Assembly (NCBI GenBank): GCA_903907555.1
Contig: CAIVOO010000087.1
Coordinates: 1-23,799, forward strand
DNA length: 23,799 nucleotides
DNA from: an uncultured archaeon
GTDB lineage: Archaea > Nanobdellota > Nanobdellia > Woesearchaeales > CAIVOO01
Direction of reading: 5' to 3'
Made by a program: the position numbers and the translations under genes. Positions 10,595 to 16,842 of this stretch are shown here, piece after piece. How positions within the stretch are numbered: position 1 is the first letter of the stretch; each line of letters opens with the position of its first letter. The notes beneath the pieces were generated by a model, which was given only the letters and a program-made list of their open reading frames with translations, had not been told where the DNA came from and made no database searches.

Positions 10595-10608
10595 TTTTCG
10601 CTTAAAGA
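10595..10608 (-). other. T-loop tRNA intron, 14 nt
   Basis: A non-canonical intron between positions 59 and 60 of tRNA-Cys. The T-stem GGGGG/CCCCC is the exon helix, TTCG/CGAA the 4-bp central helix, and AGT and AAT are the two 3-nt bulges. Cutting after the second base of each bulge restores the 7-nt loop TTCGAGT. Confidence 0.8.
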
Positions 10609-10630
10609 CTCGAACCCCCGAGTGATCGCT

Positions 10631-10678
10631 GTCTACCTTTCATCGCATTACTGCTCAACACAGCGAATAGCGGATTAA
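10631..10678 (-). other. Anticodon-loop tRNA intron, 48 nt
   Basis: Canonical 37/38 intron of tRNA-Cys. The anticodon stem ATCGC/GCGAT stacks on a 4-bp helix CTGC/GTAG (one G-U) between bulges AGT and ACA. The intron carries a second GCGAT (near 10644) that could mimic the 3' half of the anticodon stem. Confidence 0.78.
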
Positions 10679-10740
10679 CTGCAGGCGATTGCCTTGGCCG
10701 CTTGGCTATCCTCGCTTAAACAGGAAAAACAGGATGTTTG

Positions 10741-10748
10741 TTTATAAA
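10741..10748 (-). promoter_or_regulatory. TATA box of tRNA-Cys
   Basis: TTTATAAA on the minus strand, preceded by a purine-rich GAAAC that may be a BRE. Its near edge lies 26 nt from the mature tRNA 5' end at 10715, so the predicted start is within about 2 nt of G1. Confidence 0.7.
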
Positions 10749-10753
10749 AGTTT

Positions 10754-11182
10754 CTACTCTAGATTCTTTAATATCCTTATGCCCATATCCTTCTTTTCCT
10801 TGCTGCTTAGCCTCTGTCTTATAGAACGCTGGTATTTCATGGCCCGCATGAACAATTCATCATTGTATCCTCTGGGTATGACATGAAAATGAACATGCCT
10901 TATTGACAACTGAGTTTCTGGCAGGAATGGCCTGAAATGCTGCCTTAAATCTGTACCTTCGCAGCCGATTGTTTCCATTAGAGCCTTTTCTACTTTTGCG
11001 ATTGTGTTAAATACGTCTAATTTCTCAGAATCTTTTAATTCAGATAGGTCTGTAATATGCCTTTTTGGAACAACTAGAGTATGTCCTTTTGATAGAGGAA
11101 AATTGTCAAGCATCACAAAGCAATATTTAGTTTGAAACAGGATTCCATCTTTTTTATCGAATAGTTCACAAAACTTGCACAT
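10754..11182 (-). CDS. HIT-family hydrolase (histidine triad)
   Basis: 142 residues, a full-length HIT protein. The catalytic triad RHVHFHVIPR gives His96, His98 and His100; GHTLVVPKRHITDL (about 33-46) is the typical nucleotide-pocket segment, and the N-terminal CKFC is a possible zinc pair found in many HIT proteins. The family hydrolyses nucleotide phosphoramidates or dinucleoside polyphosphates; the exact substrate cannot be read here. The ATG lies 3 nt after the discriminator base of the upstream tRNA-Arg, with no TATA box at the right distance and no SD, so the gene is probably co-transcribed with that tRNA and its mRNA released by tRNA 3' processing as an almost leaderless message. Downstream lies the tRNA-Cys promoter. 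Confidence 0.93.
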   Translation of the reverse strand: MCKFCELFDKKDGILFQTKYCFVMLDNFPLSKGHTLVVPKRHITDLSELKDSEKLDVFNTIAKVEKALMETIGCEGTDLRQHFRPFLPETQLSIRHVHFHVIPRGYNDELFMRAMKYQRSIRQRLSSKEKKDMGIRILKNLE

Positions 11183-11185
11183 AAC

Positions 11186-11275
11186 TGAGCCTGACGGGAT
11201 TCGAACCCGCGACCTACAGCTTGCTTCTAATTTTATTAGAAGGCTGTCGCGCTATCCAGGCTGCGCTACAGGCCC
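11186..11275 (-). tRNA. tRNA-Arg(TCT) with one intron
   Basis: Acceptor stem GGGCCTG/CAGGCTC (one G-U), A73, D-stem GCGC/GCGC, anticodon stem ACAGC/GCTGT, anticodon TCT at 11238-11240 (reads AGA and probably AGG), variable loop AGGTC, T-arm GCGGG-TTCGAAT-CCCGT. A 15-nt intron (11222-11236) sits at 37/38 with central helix CTTC/GAAG and bulges TAA and CAA. The mature length is 75 nt. No CCA is encoded. Confidence 0.93.
11222..11236 (-). other. Minimal 15-nt tRNA intron
   Basis: Intron of tRNA-Arg at canonical position 37/38. The BHB is CTTC/GAAG between 3-nt bulges TAA and CAA on the ACAGC/GCTGT exon stem. Beyond the central helix only an 8-nt AT-rich cap (TAAAATTA) remains. Confidence 0.85.
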
Positions 11276-11300
11276 ATAACTATACAAAATAAGTAGTCTA

Positions 11301-11308
11301 TTTATAAA
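11301..11308 (-). promoter_or_regulatory. TATA box of tRNA-Arg (and probably the HIT gene)
   Basis: TTTATAAA, the same 8-mer as for tRNA-Cys, with its near edge exactly 26 nt from the mature 5' end at 11275. Confidence 0.7.
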
Positions 11309-11314
11309 GATTTT

Positions 11315-12406
11315 CTATGGCAGCCAGCTCTTAGGATTCTCAAGCTTCTGCGGCAAATAGTCAGAAATTACGAAGTTAAGCCCATGGGCTGCAAGCGCCT
11401 GCTGTTCTGCTCTTTTCTTTAACGTGACCATGTCTTTGAGTGCTTTCTGCCATTCTGGATAGTATTTGACAAACGGGTCATTCTTTATTCCATCCATGAC
11501 TCTTTTTATGTCAACTTCTTTTAGTGGGTGTGTTGGAAGTTTGTAATCTATAATGTCCTTGGTAGTGATTCCGAAGAATTTTGCCTGAGGAACGCAGAAA
11601 TATTTGTTTATGTGTGCTGCATTTCCAGAACCAACCTTTAATGTTCTGTAGATGTTAAGGAAACCGTATGGATCTCCGTCAGTAAATACATAAACTGGTA
11701 TTTTTTTGTCATCTGCTAATCTTCTGATGAATCTTCGGCAGGCTCTTGTAGGAACTCCTCCAAGAGAAATCAAAATGCAGTTTGCAGTCTTCCAGTAAGC
11801 ATGCTTTACCAATCTTTGGTACATACCTGCGGTTTCAATTGCGAGTATGAATTTTGCATTTGTTTCGAATTGAAGATGTTCAACAGAACTCGGAACAGAG
11901 TAAGCTCCTGTTCCCATTTTTGAGCAATCTATCTTTATCTCTTTTTTTGTATCAGGATCTATGTCTATGACTACTAGCTTTCCTGCAACATCCCCGCCCT
12001 TTTCTTCCGGAATGAATCCGAGCTGCTCTCTGTTAACCATGAACATTGCTTCGATATCATCCATAACAGTGTCTGATTCTGGCTGTTCATGGAATCTGGC
12101 TTCGCCCCAGTTTTTGGAAACATAATAAGCTTCTCTCTTTGTTGCGATGTCATCTGTCTGGACAAGCTGTTTCGATAATGAAAGCATTCTAAGAGTTTGA
12201 GCGAATGTCTTGACTGTGTTCACAGTCATTGTCCTTTCCTTGAACTGGTTGTCGAGCTCGAAATATCCTGATTTAGGATCATAAACAACATTCTGCAAGC
12301 TTCTGAGAGGCATCCTAAGCTGAGGCTTCTCCTTCTTCATTATCCTCTGATAAATCTCTGTTGCGGTTTTCTGTATCTTCTCAATTACAGGATTTTTCTC
12401 AGTCAT
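11315..12406 (-). CDS. top6A: DNA topoisomerase VI subunit A
   Basis: Spo11-like subunit that makes the double-strand break in the type IIB enzyme (A2B2) used to relax and decatenate DNA. The KREAYY segment in the winged-helix 5Y-CAP domain carries the catalytic tyrosine (about residues 94-95). The Toprim domain follows, with ILAIE (Glu191) and FTDGD (Asp243/Asp245) as Mg ligands. 363 residues, normal for the family. I chose the ATG at 12404-12406: GAGGAGG lies about 9 nt before it, and the ATG overlaps the top6B stop by 8 nt. A start six codons earlier (12424) would put that SD inside the gene. It is the second gene of the top6B-top6A operon and has no promoter of its own. Confidence 0.96.
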   Translation of the reverse strand: MTEKNPVIEKIQKTATEIYQRIMKKEKPQLRMPLRSLQNVVYDPKSGYFELDNQFKERTMTVNTVKTFAQTLRMLSLSKQLVQTDDIATKREAYYVSKNWGEARFHEQPESDTVMDDIEAMFMVNREQLGFIPEEKGGDVAGKLVVIDIDPDTKKEIKIDCSKMGTGAYSVPSSVEHLQFETNAKFILAIETAGMYQRLVKHAYWKTANCILISLGGVPTRACRRFIRRLADDKKIPVYVFTDGDPYGFLNIYRTLKVGSGNAAHINKYFCVPQAKFFGITTKDIIDYKLPTHPLKEVDIKRVMDGIKNDPFVKYYPEWQKALKDMVTLKKRAEQQALAAHGLNFVISDYLPQKLENPKSWLP

Positions 12407-14042
12407 CTTCCGAACCCTCCTCATCCTGCAGTATGCCTAGCTTCTCCTCATTCTCGTCATGCTCTACAGTTTCAAGCTCCTCTACATGCCTTGTATGCTC
12501 TAATATCTCTTTAAGATTCTCATTTATTCGCGATTCTTCCTTGTCAGACAACTTCAATAGTTCCTTCAGTGCGCTGCTGACATGCGGCAGGTATTTTTCT
12601 ATGTAGCTCTTCTTATCCAAAGCATCCTGAACTCTGTGTTTTTTTCCAAGATAGCTTCCTAATTTCCTGCCACATTCCTGCAATGCGAGCTTTATTTCTT
12701 TTATGATTTCAGGATAATGAGCTATCGCTTCTTTTGCCTCTGATGTGAATGGAGGCCAGACAGATGCCAAATGAATAGCAACAACAACAGGGCCGTTCGG
12801 TATTGAGCCAGAGCTTTGCTGCAGCCCATAAGATTTCCATGAAGTCTGTATTACTGATTTTGTGATTGAACAGGCTCCTTGCTGATAAAGCAATGGAACC
12901 CTGTTGGCAAATCTCATTAATGTGATTGGTTCATCCTTCGGAAGCTGTCCTCCGTAAGCTATGCAGACTTCGATAACGAATGGCATTCCTCTGTATACGT
13001 CAGGAGATCTTGTTATTGATGTGTAAAATTCTGCAGGAATTTCTTTTTTCAAGCCCTTCTCAAGCAATTCTGACCCTATTGGTGATATGCAGTCTGTCGG
13101 CGGAGACATGATTTTTGTATCTCTTATTGCCTGTATCAATCTCTCTGCCATTTGCATGTTAACATCATCAGGCTTTGTTGATGGAGGAATTGCTGCCTTC
13201 TCGCAGATCTCCTTTACTGTTGTCGGGCCTACTCTTGAAAATTCATTGCCAAAAAAGCTCTGAAGCGTTCTGCTTTCAGTGTTTCTAAGCATCTTAAGCA
13301 GTATTCCAAGCTCCACGCCGTAAGGATGAGGCTTGATTTCTGTAGGCTCTTTCGGAAGAATATCCGTCGCTCTTGGGAAAATCATCTGCTCTGCCTTAGG
13401 AGTTGTGTAAATGATTGTGACATGGGGATTTACAATAGCAGTTTCTTTCAGATATTCATCAACACTCTGCACACCTTTCTGGTAGGTTGCCTCTATATCC
13501 AGTTCTATTCTTGTTCCGTGCTCCTTGTCCCAGTTTACAATCTCCTCTTTGATTATTTCAGGAGCATTTTTCTGAGTATCAATTCTTAATTCGAAGTGAT
13601 GAGCAGGATCTTTTGGGCTTATTTTAGAAATAATCTTTGCAGGCCTGCCTGTAGTAAGCTGTGCATACAGCAGTGCTGCAGATATTCCAATGCCCTGCTG
13701 CCCCCTGTTCTGCTTCAATGTATGGAACTTGCTTCCATACAGAAGCTTTGCAAAAATGTTCGGAATCTGCTTCTTAACAATACCTGGCCCATTATCCTCA
13801 ACAATAACCCTGAACCTGTCATTTTGCATATCAATAATCTCTACAGAAACCTCTGGAAGGATTTTTGCTTCCTCGCAAGCATCCAAAGCATTGTCAACAG
13901 CTTCCTTGACGACAGTCAGAAGAGCTTTTCTTTTGTTATCAAACCCTAAAAGATGCCTGTTTCTCTCGAAGAATTCAGCTACAGAAACTTCTCTCTGCTT
14001 CTCAGCCAATTTATGCGCTATCGCAGGCTCATCTTTAGGCAT
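12399..14042 (-). CDS. top6B: DNA topoisomerase VI subunit B
   Basis: ATPase subunit whose dimerisation drives strand passage. The GHKL fold shows the N box (KEAVDNALDACE, near 46-57), the G1 box (EDNGPGI, near 82-88) and the G2 box (QNRGQQGIGISAALL). An H2TH segment follows (GPTTVKEICEKAAIP), then the transducer domain with LMRFANRVPLLYQQ and SVWPPFTSEAKEAIA. 547 residues; the C-terminus ends in an acidic tail (DEEGSEDD). A TATA-like TTTAAAAG lies 23-30 nt before the ATG with no SD, so the mRNA is probably leaderless. It is transcribed divergently from the orphan gene at 14121, with 78 nt between them holding both promoters. Confidence 0.97.
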   Translation of the reverse strand: MPKDEPAIAHKLAEKQREVSVAEFFERNRHLLGFDNKRKALLTVVKEAVDNALDACEEAKILPEVSVEIIDMQNDRFRVIVEDNGPGIVKKQIPNIFAKLLYGSKFHTLKQNRGQQGIGISAALLYAQLTTGRPAKIISKISPKDPAHHFELRIDTQKNAPEIIKEEIVNWDKEHGTRIELDIEATYQKGVQSVDEYLKETAIVNPHVTIIYTTPKAEQMIFPRATDILPKEPTEIKPHPYGVELGILLKMLRNTESRTLQSFFGNEFSRVGPTTVKEICEKAAIPPSTKPDDVNMQMAERLIQAIRDTKIMSPPTDCISPIGSELLEKGLKKEIPAEFYTSITRSPDVYRGMPFVIEVCIAYGGQLPKDEPITLMRFANRVPLLYQQGACSITKSVIQTSWKSYGLQQSSGSIPNGPVVVAIHLASVWPPFTSEAKEAIAHYPEIIKEIKLALQECGRKLGSYLGKKHRVQDALDKKSYIEKYLPHVSSALKELLKLSDKEESRINENLKEILEHTRHVEELETVEHDENEEKLGILQDEEGSEDD

Positions 14043-14064
14043 AAAATCAAATCTTTAGAAGTTG

Positions 14065-14072
14065 CTTTTAAA
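14065..14072 (-). promoter_or_regulatory. TATA box of top6B-top6A
   Basis: TTTAAAAG on the minus strand, centred about 27 nt from the top6B ATG; predicts a leaderless transcript. Confidence 0.55.
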
Positions 14073-14090
14073 TGTTTTGGTTTAGTTAAT

Positions 14091-14098
14091 ATTAAATA
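14091..14098 (+). promoter_or_regulatory. TATA box of the 14121 gene
   Basis: ATTAAATA centred about 27 nt before the ATG at 14121, with no SD; predicts a leaderless transcript and supports this start. Confidence 0.5.
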
Positions 14099-14120
14099 TC
14101 TGGCTGCATATTCTTTTTTC

Positions 14121-14642
14121 ATGACAATTCCTGTTTATCAGATTAAAATACCTCATTATCATGTCAGAACAAAGCCTGATTGGGAGTCAATAGGAAAAAA
14201 GATTGATAAATTGATAATAAATAATTTTCTCGGCAAGAAAATAGCAATCAGATGCATAAGTTCAAGAGAACACAAAGGAAAATCCATGGACGATCTGGTA
14301 AGAATTGTGAAGAAATCAGGAACAGACAGATACAGTAAGAGAAGAAAAGGCGACAGATATGAAAATATTGAAAATAAAAAAATTGATTTCTTTGCTTTAG
14401 ATTATAAAGTTAAGAAAAATTCCGAGATGTTATGGCAGTTCATATGGTCTTTCTATGTCTTTCCAATCAAGTTCGGACATAAACCTGTGCGTCTGGATCT
14501 TGCGATAATCTACGATTACAATAAACTGAAGAAAGTCTATCACAAGTACAAGGGAAGAAAGGATGTCAAGAACGACGGTTTTGTATTCAAGGATCCCGAA
14601 AACAAGAAACAAGCCTTGTTAGGCATGATAAAAATATTGTAA
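14121..14642 (+). CDS. Hypothetical protein, 173 residues
   Basis: I do not recognise this protein. The open frame extends back to 13953, but that part lies inside top6B on the other strand; the ATG at 14121 has a TATA box at leaderless distance and is the likely start. The product is basic and soluble, with no signal or membrane helix. Notable segments are IPHYHVRTKPDWESIG near the N-terminus, a strongly basic KKSGTDRYSKRRKGDRYE stretch (about 69-86) and an aromatic MLWQFIWSFYVFP core (about 107-119). The basic stretch could bind nucleic acid, but this is only a guess. Its stop codon directly abuts the stop of the convergent KH gene, with no base between them. Confidence 0.8.
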   Translation: MTIPVYQIKIPHYHVRTKPDWESIGKKIDKLIINNFLGKKIAIRCISSREHKGKSMDDLVRIVKKSGTDRYSKRRKGDRYENIENKKIDFFALDYKVKKNSEMLWQFIWSFYVFPIKFGHKPVRLDLAIIYDYNKLKKVYHKYKGRKDVKNDGFVFKDPENKKQALLGMIKIL

Positions 14643-15203
14643 TTATTCTTTCCTTATTCCGGCTCTTTCTTCAAATTCTGCCATCTTCAGCTCTCTTCTC
14701 TTCTTTTCAAGCCAGGAGTAGACTGTCGAATGAGGGCTGCCTGCCAGCAAGCTTTCAATAGCTCTCTTCGCTATTGTTACATTCTGTATCTCGCCGATTA
14801 TCGCAATCGTTTTTCCGTAAACTGATATGTGTGTTTCTGTCAATGACTCAATTGTTCGCCTTGATTTTCCGTCAGCGCCTATCACTCTGCCTTTCAGTCG
14901 CATCGCATCATTCTGCGATTTGCCTGAGTAATCCTGGATTTCAACAATTTCAAACAGATAATCTGATTTTAGAAGAAGCGTGGCTATCTGCGGATTGAAT
15001 CCCCTGCCTATTGCTTTCACAACTTCTCTTGCTGTAAAAAGGCCGAGAGCATCCTCTCCTGTGATGAATACATCACCCTCTTGAGAGTCCACCTGCAGCT
15101 TGGAGTTAGTTGCTTCCTCTATACTTCTCTTAATCTCTCCCCCAACTCCAATCAGCACAGCAATCCTCTCTCTGGGGATTTTTATCTCATACTGATATTC
15201 CAT
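14643..15203 (-). CDS. Archaeal Dim2/Krr1-like KH-domain RNA-binding protein
   Basis: 186 residues with two KH domains. KH1 carries LIGVGGEIKRSIEE (GxxG near 19-22) and KH2 carries VIGADGKSRRTIESLT (GxxG near 108-111); the C-terminal KKRRELKMAEFE is typical of the archaeal family (Pno1/Dim2-like). In archaea this family binds the 3' end region of 16S rRNA and works with late small-subunit assembly factors. The RIO1 kinase gene lies immediately upstream on the same strand, so two partners of the same pathway are side by side. TTTTTAAA lies about 27 nt before the ATG and there is no SD, so the mRNA is probably leaderless with its own promoter. Confidence 0.93.
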   Translation of the reverse strand: MEYQYEIKIPRERIAVLIGVGGEIKRSIEEATNSKLQVDSQEGDVFITGEDALGLFTAREVVKAIGRGFNPQIATLLLKSDYLFEIVEIQDYSGKSQNDAMRLKGRVIGADGKSRRTIESLTETHISVYGKTIAIIGEIQNVTIAKRAIESLLAGSPHSTVYSWLEKKRRELKMAEFEERAGIRKE

Positions 15204-15227
15204 AATACTAAGAATTTAGGCATAGGT

Positions 15228-15235
15228 TTAAAAAT
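15228..15235 (-). promoter_or_regulatory. TATA box of the KH-protein gene
   Basis: TTTTTAAA on the minus strand, centred 28 nt from the ATG at 15203; leaderless spacing. Confidence 0.5.
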
Positions 15236-15270
15236 CTATTGACGTCGGAAGTAACATTTTCAGAAAACAC

Positions 15271-15972
15271 TTATTTCTTCGTAATATACTTCCTTATATC
15301 TTCTTCTGATGTTTTTACGCCTATTTTATTGAAGAATCTGGCCATGTTTCGCACATCTCGCGCAACCAGTTCTTCAGAATTAGGGCTTTTCAGCAAAGTT
15401 GACTGGGAAAAATCGATAAATATGGGCTTTTCATGGTAGTTTAGGATATTGAATTCTGACAAATCAGCGTGCACAAGCCCTGCTTTATGCAGTTTTTTCA
15501 TGTTGTCAAGGACTTCCTTGAAGAACTTTTTCGAATCTTTAGGAATGGCATCTTTCAGTCGAGGAGCTGGCTCAGAATCGCCTATGTATTCGAGCACTAG
15601 AATATTGTTTACGAATGCTATTGGCATAGGAACTGACACTCCTGCCTCTCGGGCAAGAAACAAGTTCCTGTATTCGCGCTGGGTCCAAGAGAATATTATC
15701 TTTCTGTTGTTGCGGGTCATATTTTGATAGCGCAAATCCTTTCTTATGTATTCAAACATTCGCTTGAATTCTGCATTTTCTATTCGATAAATCTTTACAA
15801 TTATCTTGTCATTGCCTTTTTTTGCCAGAAAAACATTGGATTCTTTGCCAATCTTCACAGGGCCTACCAGCCCATCGATGTGTTTCTGGCTTATCAGCTT
15901 GAATAAGGTTCTTTCTGTGAAATTATCAAATACGTTCTGGTAGATTTTGAAGTCTGCTCTCCTGTGCTGCAT
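15271..15972 (-). CDS. rio1: RIO1-type serine kinase/ATPase
   Basis: RIO kinases act as ATPases that help release assembly factors from the maturing small ribosomal subunit. Visible motifs: the RIO-type ATP loop GKESNVFLA (near 42-50), the lysine in IIVKIYRI, an ordered insert with R-rich segment, the catalytic loop LVHADLSEFNIL with its Asp, and the metal loop IFIDFSQS. 233 residues, compact but complete; no N-terminal winged helix is evident, which favours RIO1 over RIO2. I chose the second ATG (15970-15972): the TATA box TATATAAA predicts transcription from about 15969-15972, downstream of the first ATG at 15978. The upstream start would add two residues. Confidence 0.93.
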   Translation of the reverse strand: MQHRRADFKIYQNVFDNFTERTLFKLISQKHIDGLVGPVKIGKESNVFLAKKGNDKIIVKIYRIENAEFKRMFEYIRKDLRYQNMTRNNRKIIFSWTQREYRNLFLAREAGVSVPMPIAFVNNILVLEYIGDSEPAPRLKDAIPKDSKKFFKEVLDNMKKLHKAGLVHADLSEFNILNYHEKPIFIDFSQSTLLKSPNSEELVARDVRNMARFFNKIGVKTSEEDIRKYITKK

Positions 15973-15994
15973 ATTCATAGTTATTATTGCATTA

Positions 15995-16002
15995 TTTATA
16001 TA
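15995..16002 (-). promoter_or_regulatory. TATA box of rio1
   Basis: TATATAAA on the minus strand. With the 26-28 nt spacing seen at neighbouring genes, the transcript would begin at or just before the ATG at 15972. Confidence 0.6.
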
Positions 16003-16047
16003 GTCTTTGAATCATAATTTCAATATGGAAAATAATTAAATCCTACT

Positions 16048-16157
16048 TTGCACAAAATATGCCTTTTGCACAAAAAATAGGTAGAAGGCTTATAAAGCCT
16101 GAAAACGAAGTTTGAGCAGGAGTTTTTGTGCAAGATAGAAGGAAGAGTTGCACAAAA
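16048..16157. repeat. Four copies of TTGCACAAAA, one inverted
   Basis: Direct copies at 16048-16057, 16066-16075 and 16148-16157, and an inverted copy at 16124-16133. They fill the 239-nt gap between rio1 and the winged-helix gene. The first pair is 18 nt apart. The last pair forms an 11-bp perfect inverted repeat (16123-16133 with 16148-16158) around a 14-nt purine-rich loop. They look like binding sites for a regulator, or iterons. Confidence 0.7.
16086..16100. promoter_or_regulatory. Palindrome enclosing a TATA element
   Basis: AGGCTT-ATA-AAGCCT, a perfect 6-bp inverted repeat containing CTTATAAA. If it works as a promoter on the + strand, the transcript would start near 16120 and run into the 11-bp hairpin; on the - strand it would start near 16066. 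Confidence 0.45.
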
Positions 16158-16195
16158 AAGGATTGAAAATGAAATGGAACCAAACCAAGGAAAAG

Positions 16196-16237
16196 TTTAA
16201 AAGCATATAATATTCAAACATAACTAATTGGGGAGGG
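16196..16237 (+). promoter_or_regulatory. Promoter and SD of the winged-helix membrane gene
   Basis: A TATA-like TTTAAAAG (16196-16203) predicts a start near 16226, and GGGGAGGG (16230-16237) is a strong SD 6 nt before the ATG. This is a short-leader gene, unlike the leaderless genes to its left. Confidence 0.5.
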
Positions 16238-16243
16238 CATAAT

Positions 16244-16711
16244 ATGGCTAGAGAGATAAAGAAAGTATTTGATTTTTTAGATAAAAAATTTCCTGATTAT
16301 GTCACAAGGGAAGAACTTGAAACTCAGGAATTTGATAATGATACCGTTCAGTCCTGCAGAGCAACAGGATTGCTGGATGCTTATCATGATAATGCGGGAG
16401 GGAAAAGCACTTGGCGATTCAGATTAAACTCTTCGGGATATCAATTTCTTTTACAATTGCGGACACAAGAGGAGATTAAGTTAATGAGTGCTCATACAAA
16501 AGAAATGAAAGAGATAATAGTTGATTTCAAAGAGGAATCGTCAAAAGCGTCCCGAATAACAACAAAAATGATTTGGATAACAATAGCTATTGGAGCAATA
16601 GCAGCTGTTAGCGCACTAATCCAGGTTCTACCCATTATTCACCCGTGGTGGTCGACTTTGATTTCTGGAGGCAAAGCTTTGTGGTCTCAGATAGTCTCTT
16701 GGTTTTTATGA
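16244..16711 (+). CDS. Winged-helix-like membrane protein, hypothetical
   Basis: 155 residues, not assigned to a named family. Residues 1-75 look like a winged helix (KKVFDFLDKKF, then ATGLLDAYHDNAG, then WRFRLNSSGYQFLLQL, the form of the wing). Residues 76-107 are charged and helical, probably a coiled coil. One long membrane helix follows (about 108-132, MIWITIAIGAIAAVSALIQV), and the C-terminus is amphipathic and Trp-rich (HPWWSTLISGGKALWSQ). The DNA-binding-like part would lie in the cytoplasm. It could be a membrane-tethered regulator or a membrane-acting effector; the sequence does not decide. It is preceded by the TTGCACAAAA repeats and followed 131 nt later by the Orc1/Cdc6 gene, which has its own promoter. 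Confidence 0.8.
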   Translation: MAREIKKVFDFLDKKFPDYVTREELETQEFDNDTVQSCRATGLLDAYHDNAGGKSTWRFRLNSSGYQFLLQLRTQEEIKLMSAHTKEMKEIIVDFKEESSKASRITTKMIWITIAIGAIAAVSALIQVLPIIHPWWSTLISGGKALWSQIVSWFL

Positions 16712-16765
16712 GTCTTAACCATTTCAGTCTTCGCACTGCTCCTATCTTGGCATTCTTGCGAAAGG

Positions 16766-16773
16766 TTTAAATA
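16766..16773 (+). promoter_or_regulatory. TATA box of the Orc1/Cdc6 gene
   Basis: TTTAAATA after a purine-rich CGAAAGG (BRE-like). It predicts a start near 16796 and a leader of about 47 nt that carries GGAG at 16832-16835, 7 nt before the ATG. Confidence 0.55.
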
Positions 16774-16842
16774 TAAGACTATATACTCTAGAAGATACTG
16801 CTAGTGAATTATCGTTGGCACATGATATAACGGAGACTTAAA

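Larger units (their letters stand above)
10581..10715 (-). tRNA. tRNA-Cys(GCA) with two introns
   Basis: The acceptor stem GCGAGGA/TCCTCGC pairs perfectly and the discriminator is U73, as expected for Cys. D-stem GCC/GGC, anticodon stem ATCGC/GCGAT, loop CTGCAG+A, anticodon GCA at 10680-10682, variable loop CACTC, T-stem GGGGG/CCCCC. A class I fold needs two segments removed. The first is a 48-nt intron (10631-10678) at the canonical 37/38 position: central helix CTGC/GTAG with bulges AGT and ACA. The second is a 14-nt intron (10595-10608) in the T-loop at 59/60: central helix TTCG/CGAA with bulges AGT and AAT. The mature tRNA is 73 nt with T-loop TTCGAGT. Cys identity rests on anticodon plus U73. 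The helix on the intron side of the first intron is weak, so that site is a relaxed BHB. Confidence 0.88.

Noticed and set aside
10581..10715. Reading the tRNA at this site as a class II tRNA (Ser or Leu) with a long variable arm, using the first GCGAT as the 3' anticodon stem
   Set aside because: This gives a 22-nt unpaired variable region and leaves the T-loop at 21 nt. Using the second GCGAT gives a normal 5-nt variable loop and a proper intron site, and U73 fits Cys.
13953..14120. Longer start for the orphan + strand gene, inside top6B
   Set aside because: The extra 56 residues lie antisense to conserved top6B coding sequence, and the TATA box at 14091-14098 predicts a start at 14121.
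16048..16157. CRISPR array
   Set aside because: The repeats are about 10 nt, irregularly spaced and in both orientations, with no cas genes in the window.
16048..16157. Typical archaeal origin recognition boxes
   Set aside because: TTGCACAAAA lacks the G-rich element and the TTCCA-type core of known ORB repeats, so an origin can only be a hypothesis here.
16169..16210. 13-codon open frame in the gap before the winged-helix gene
   Set aside because: It has no SD, and nothing but its length of open frame supports coding.
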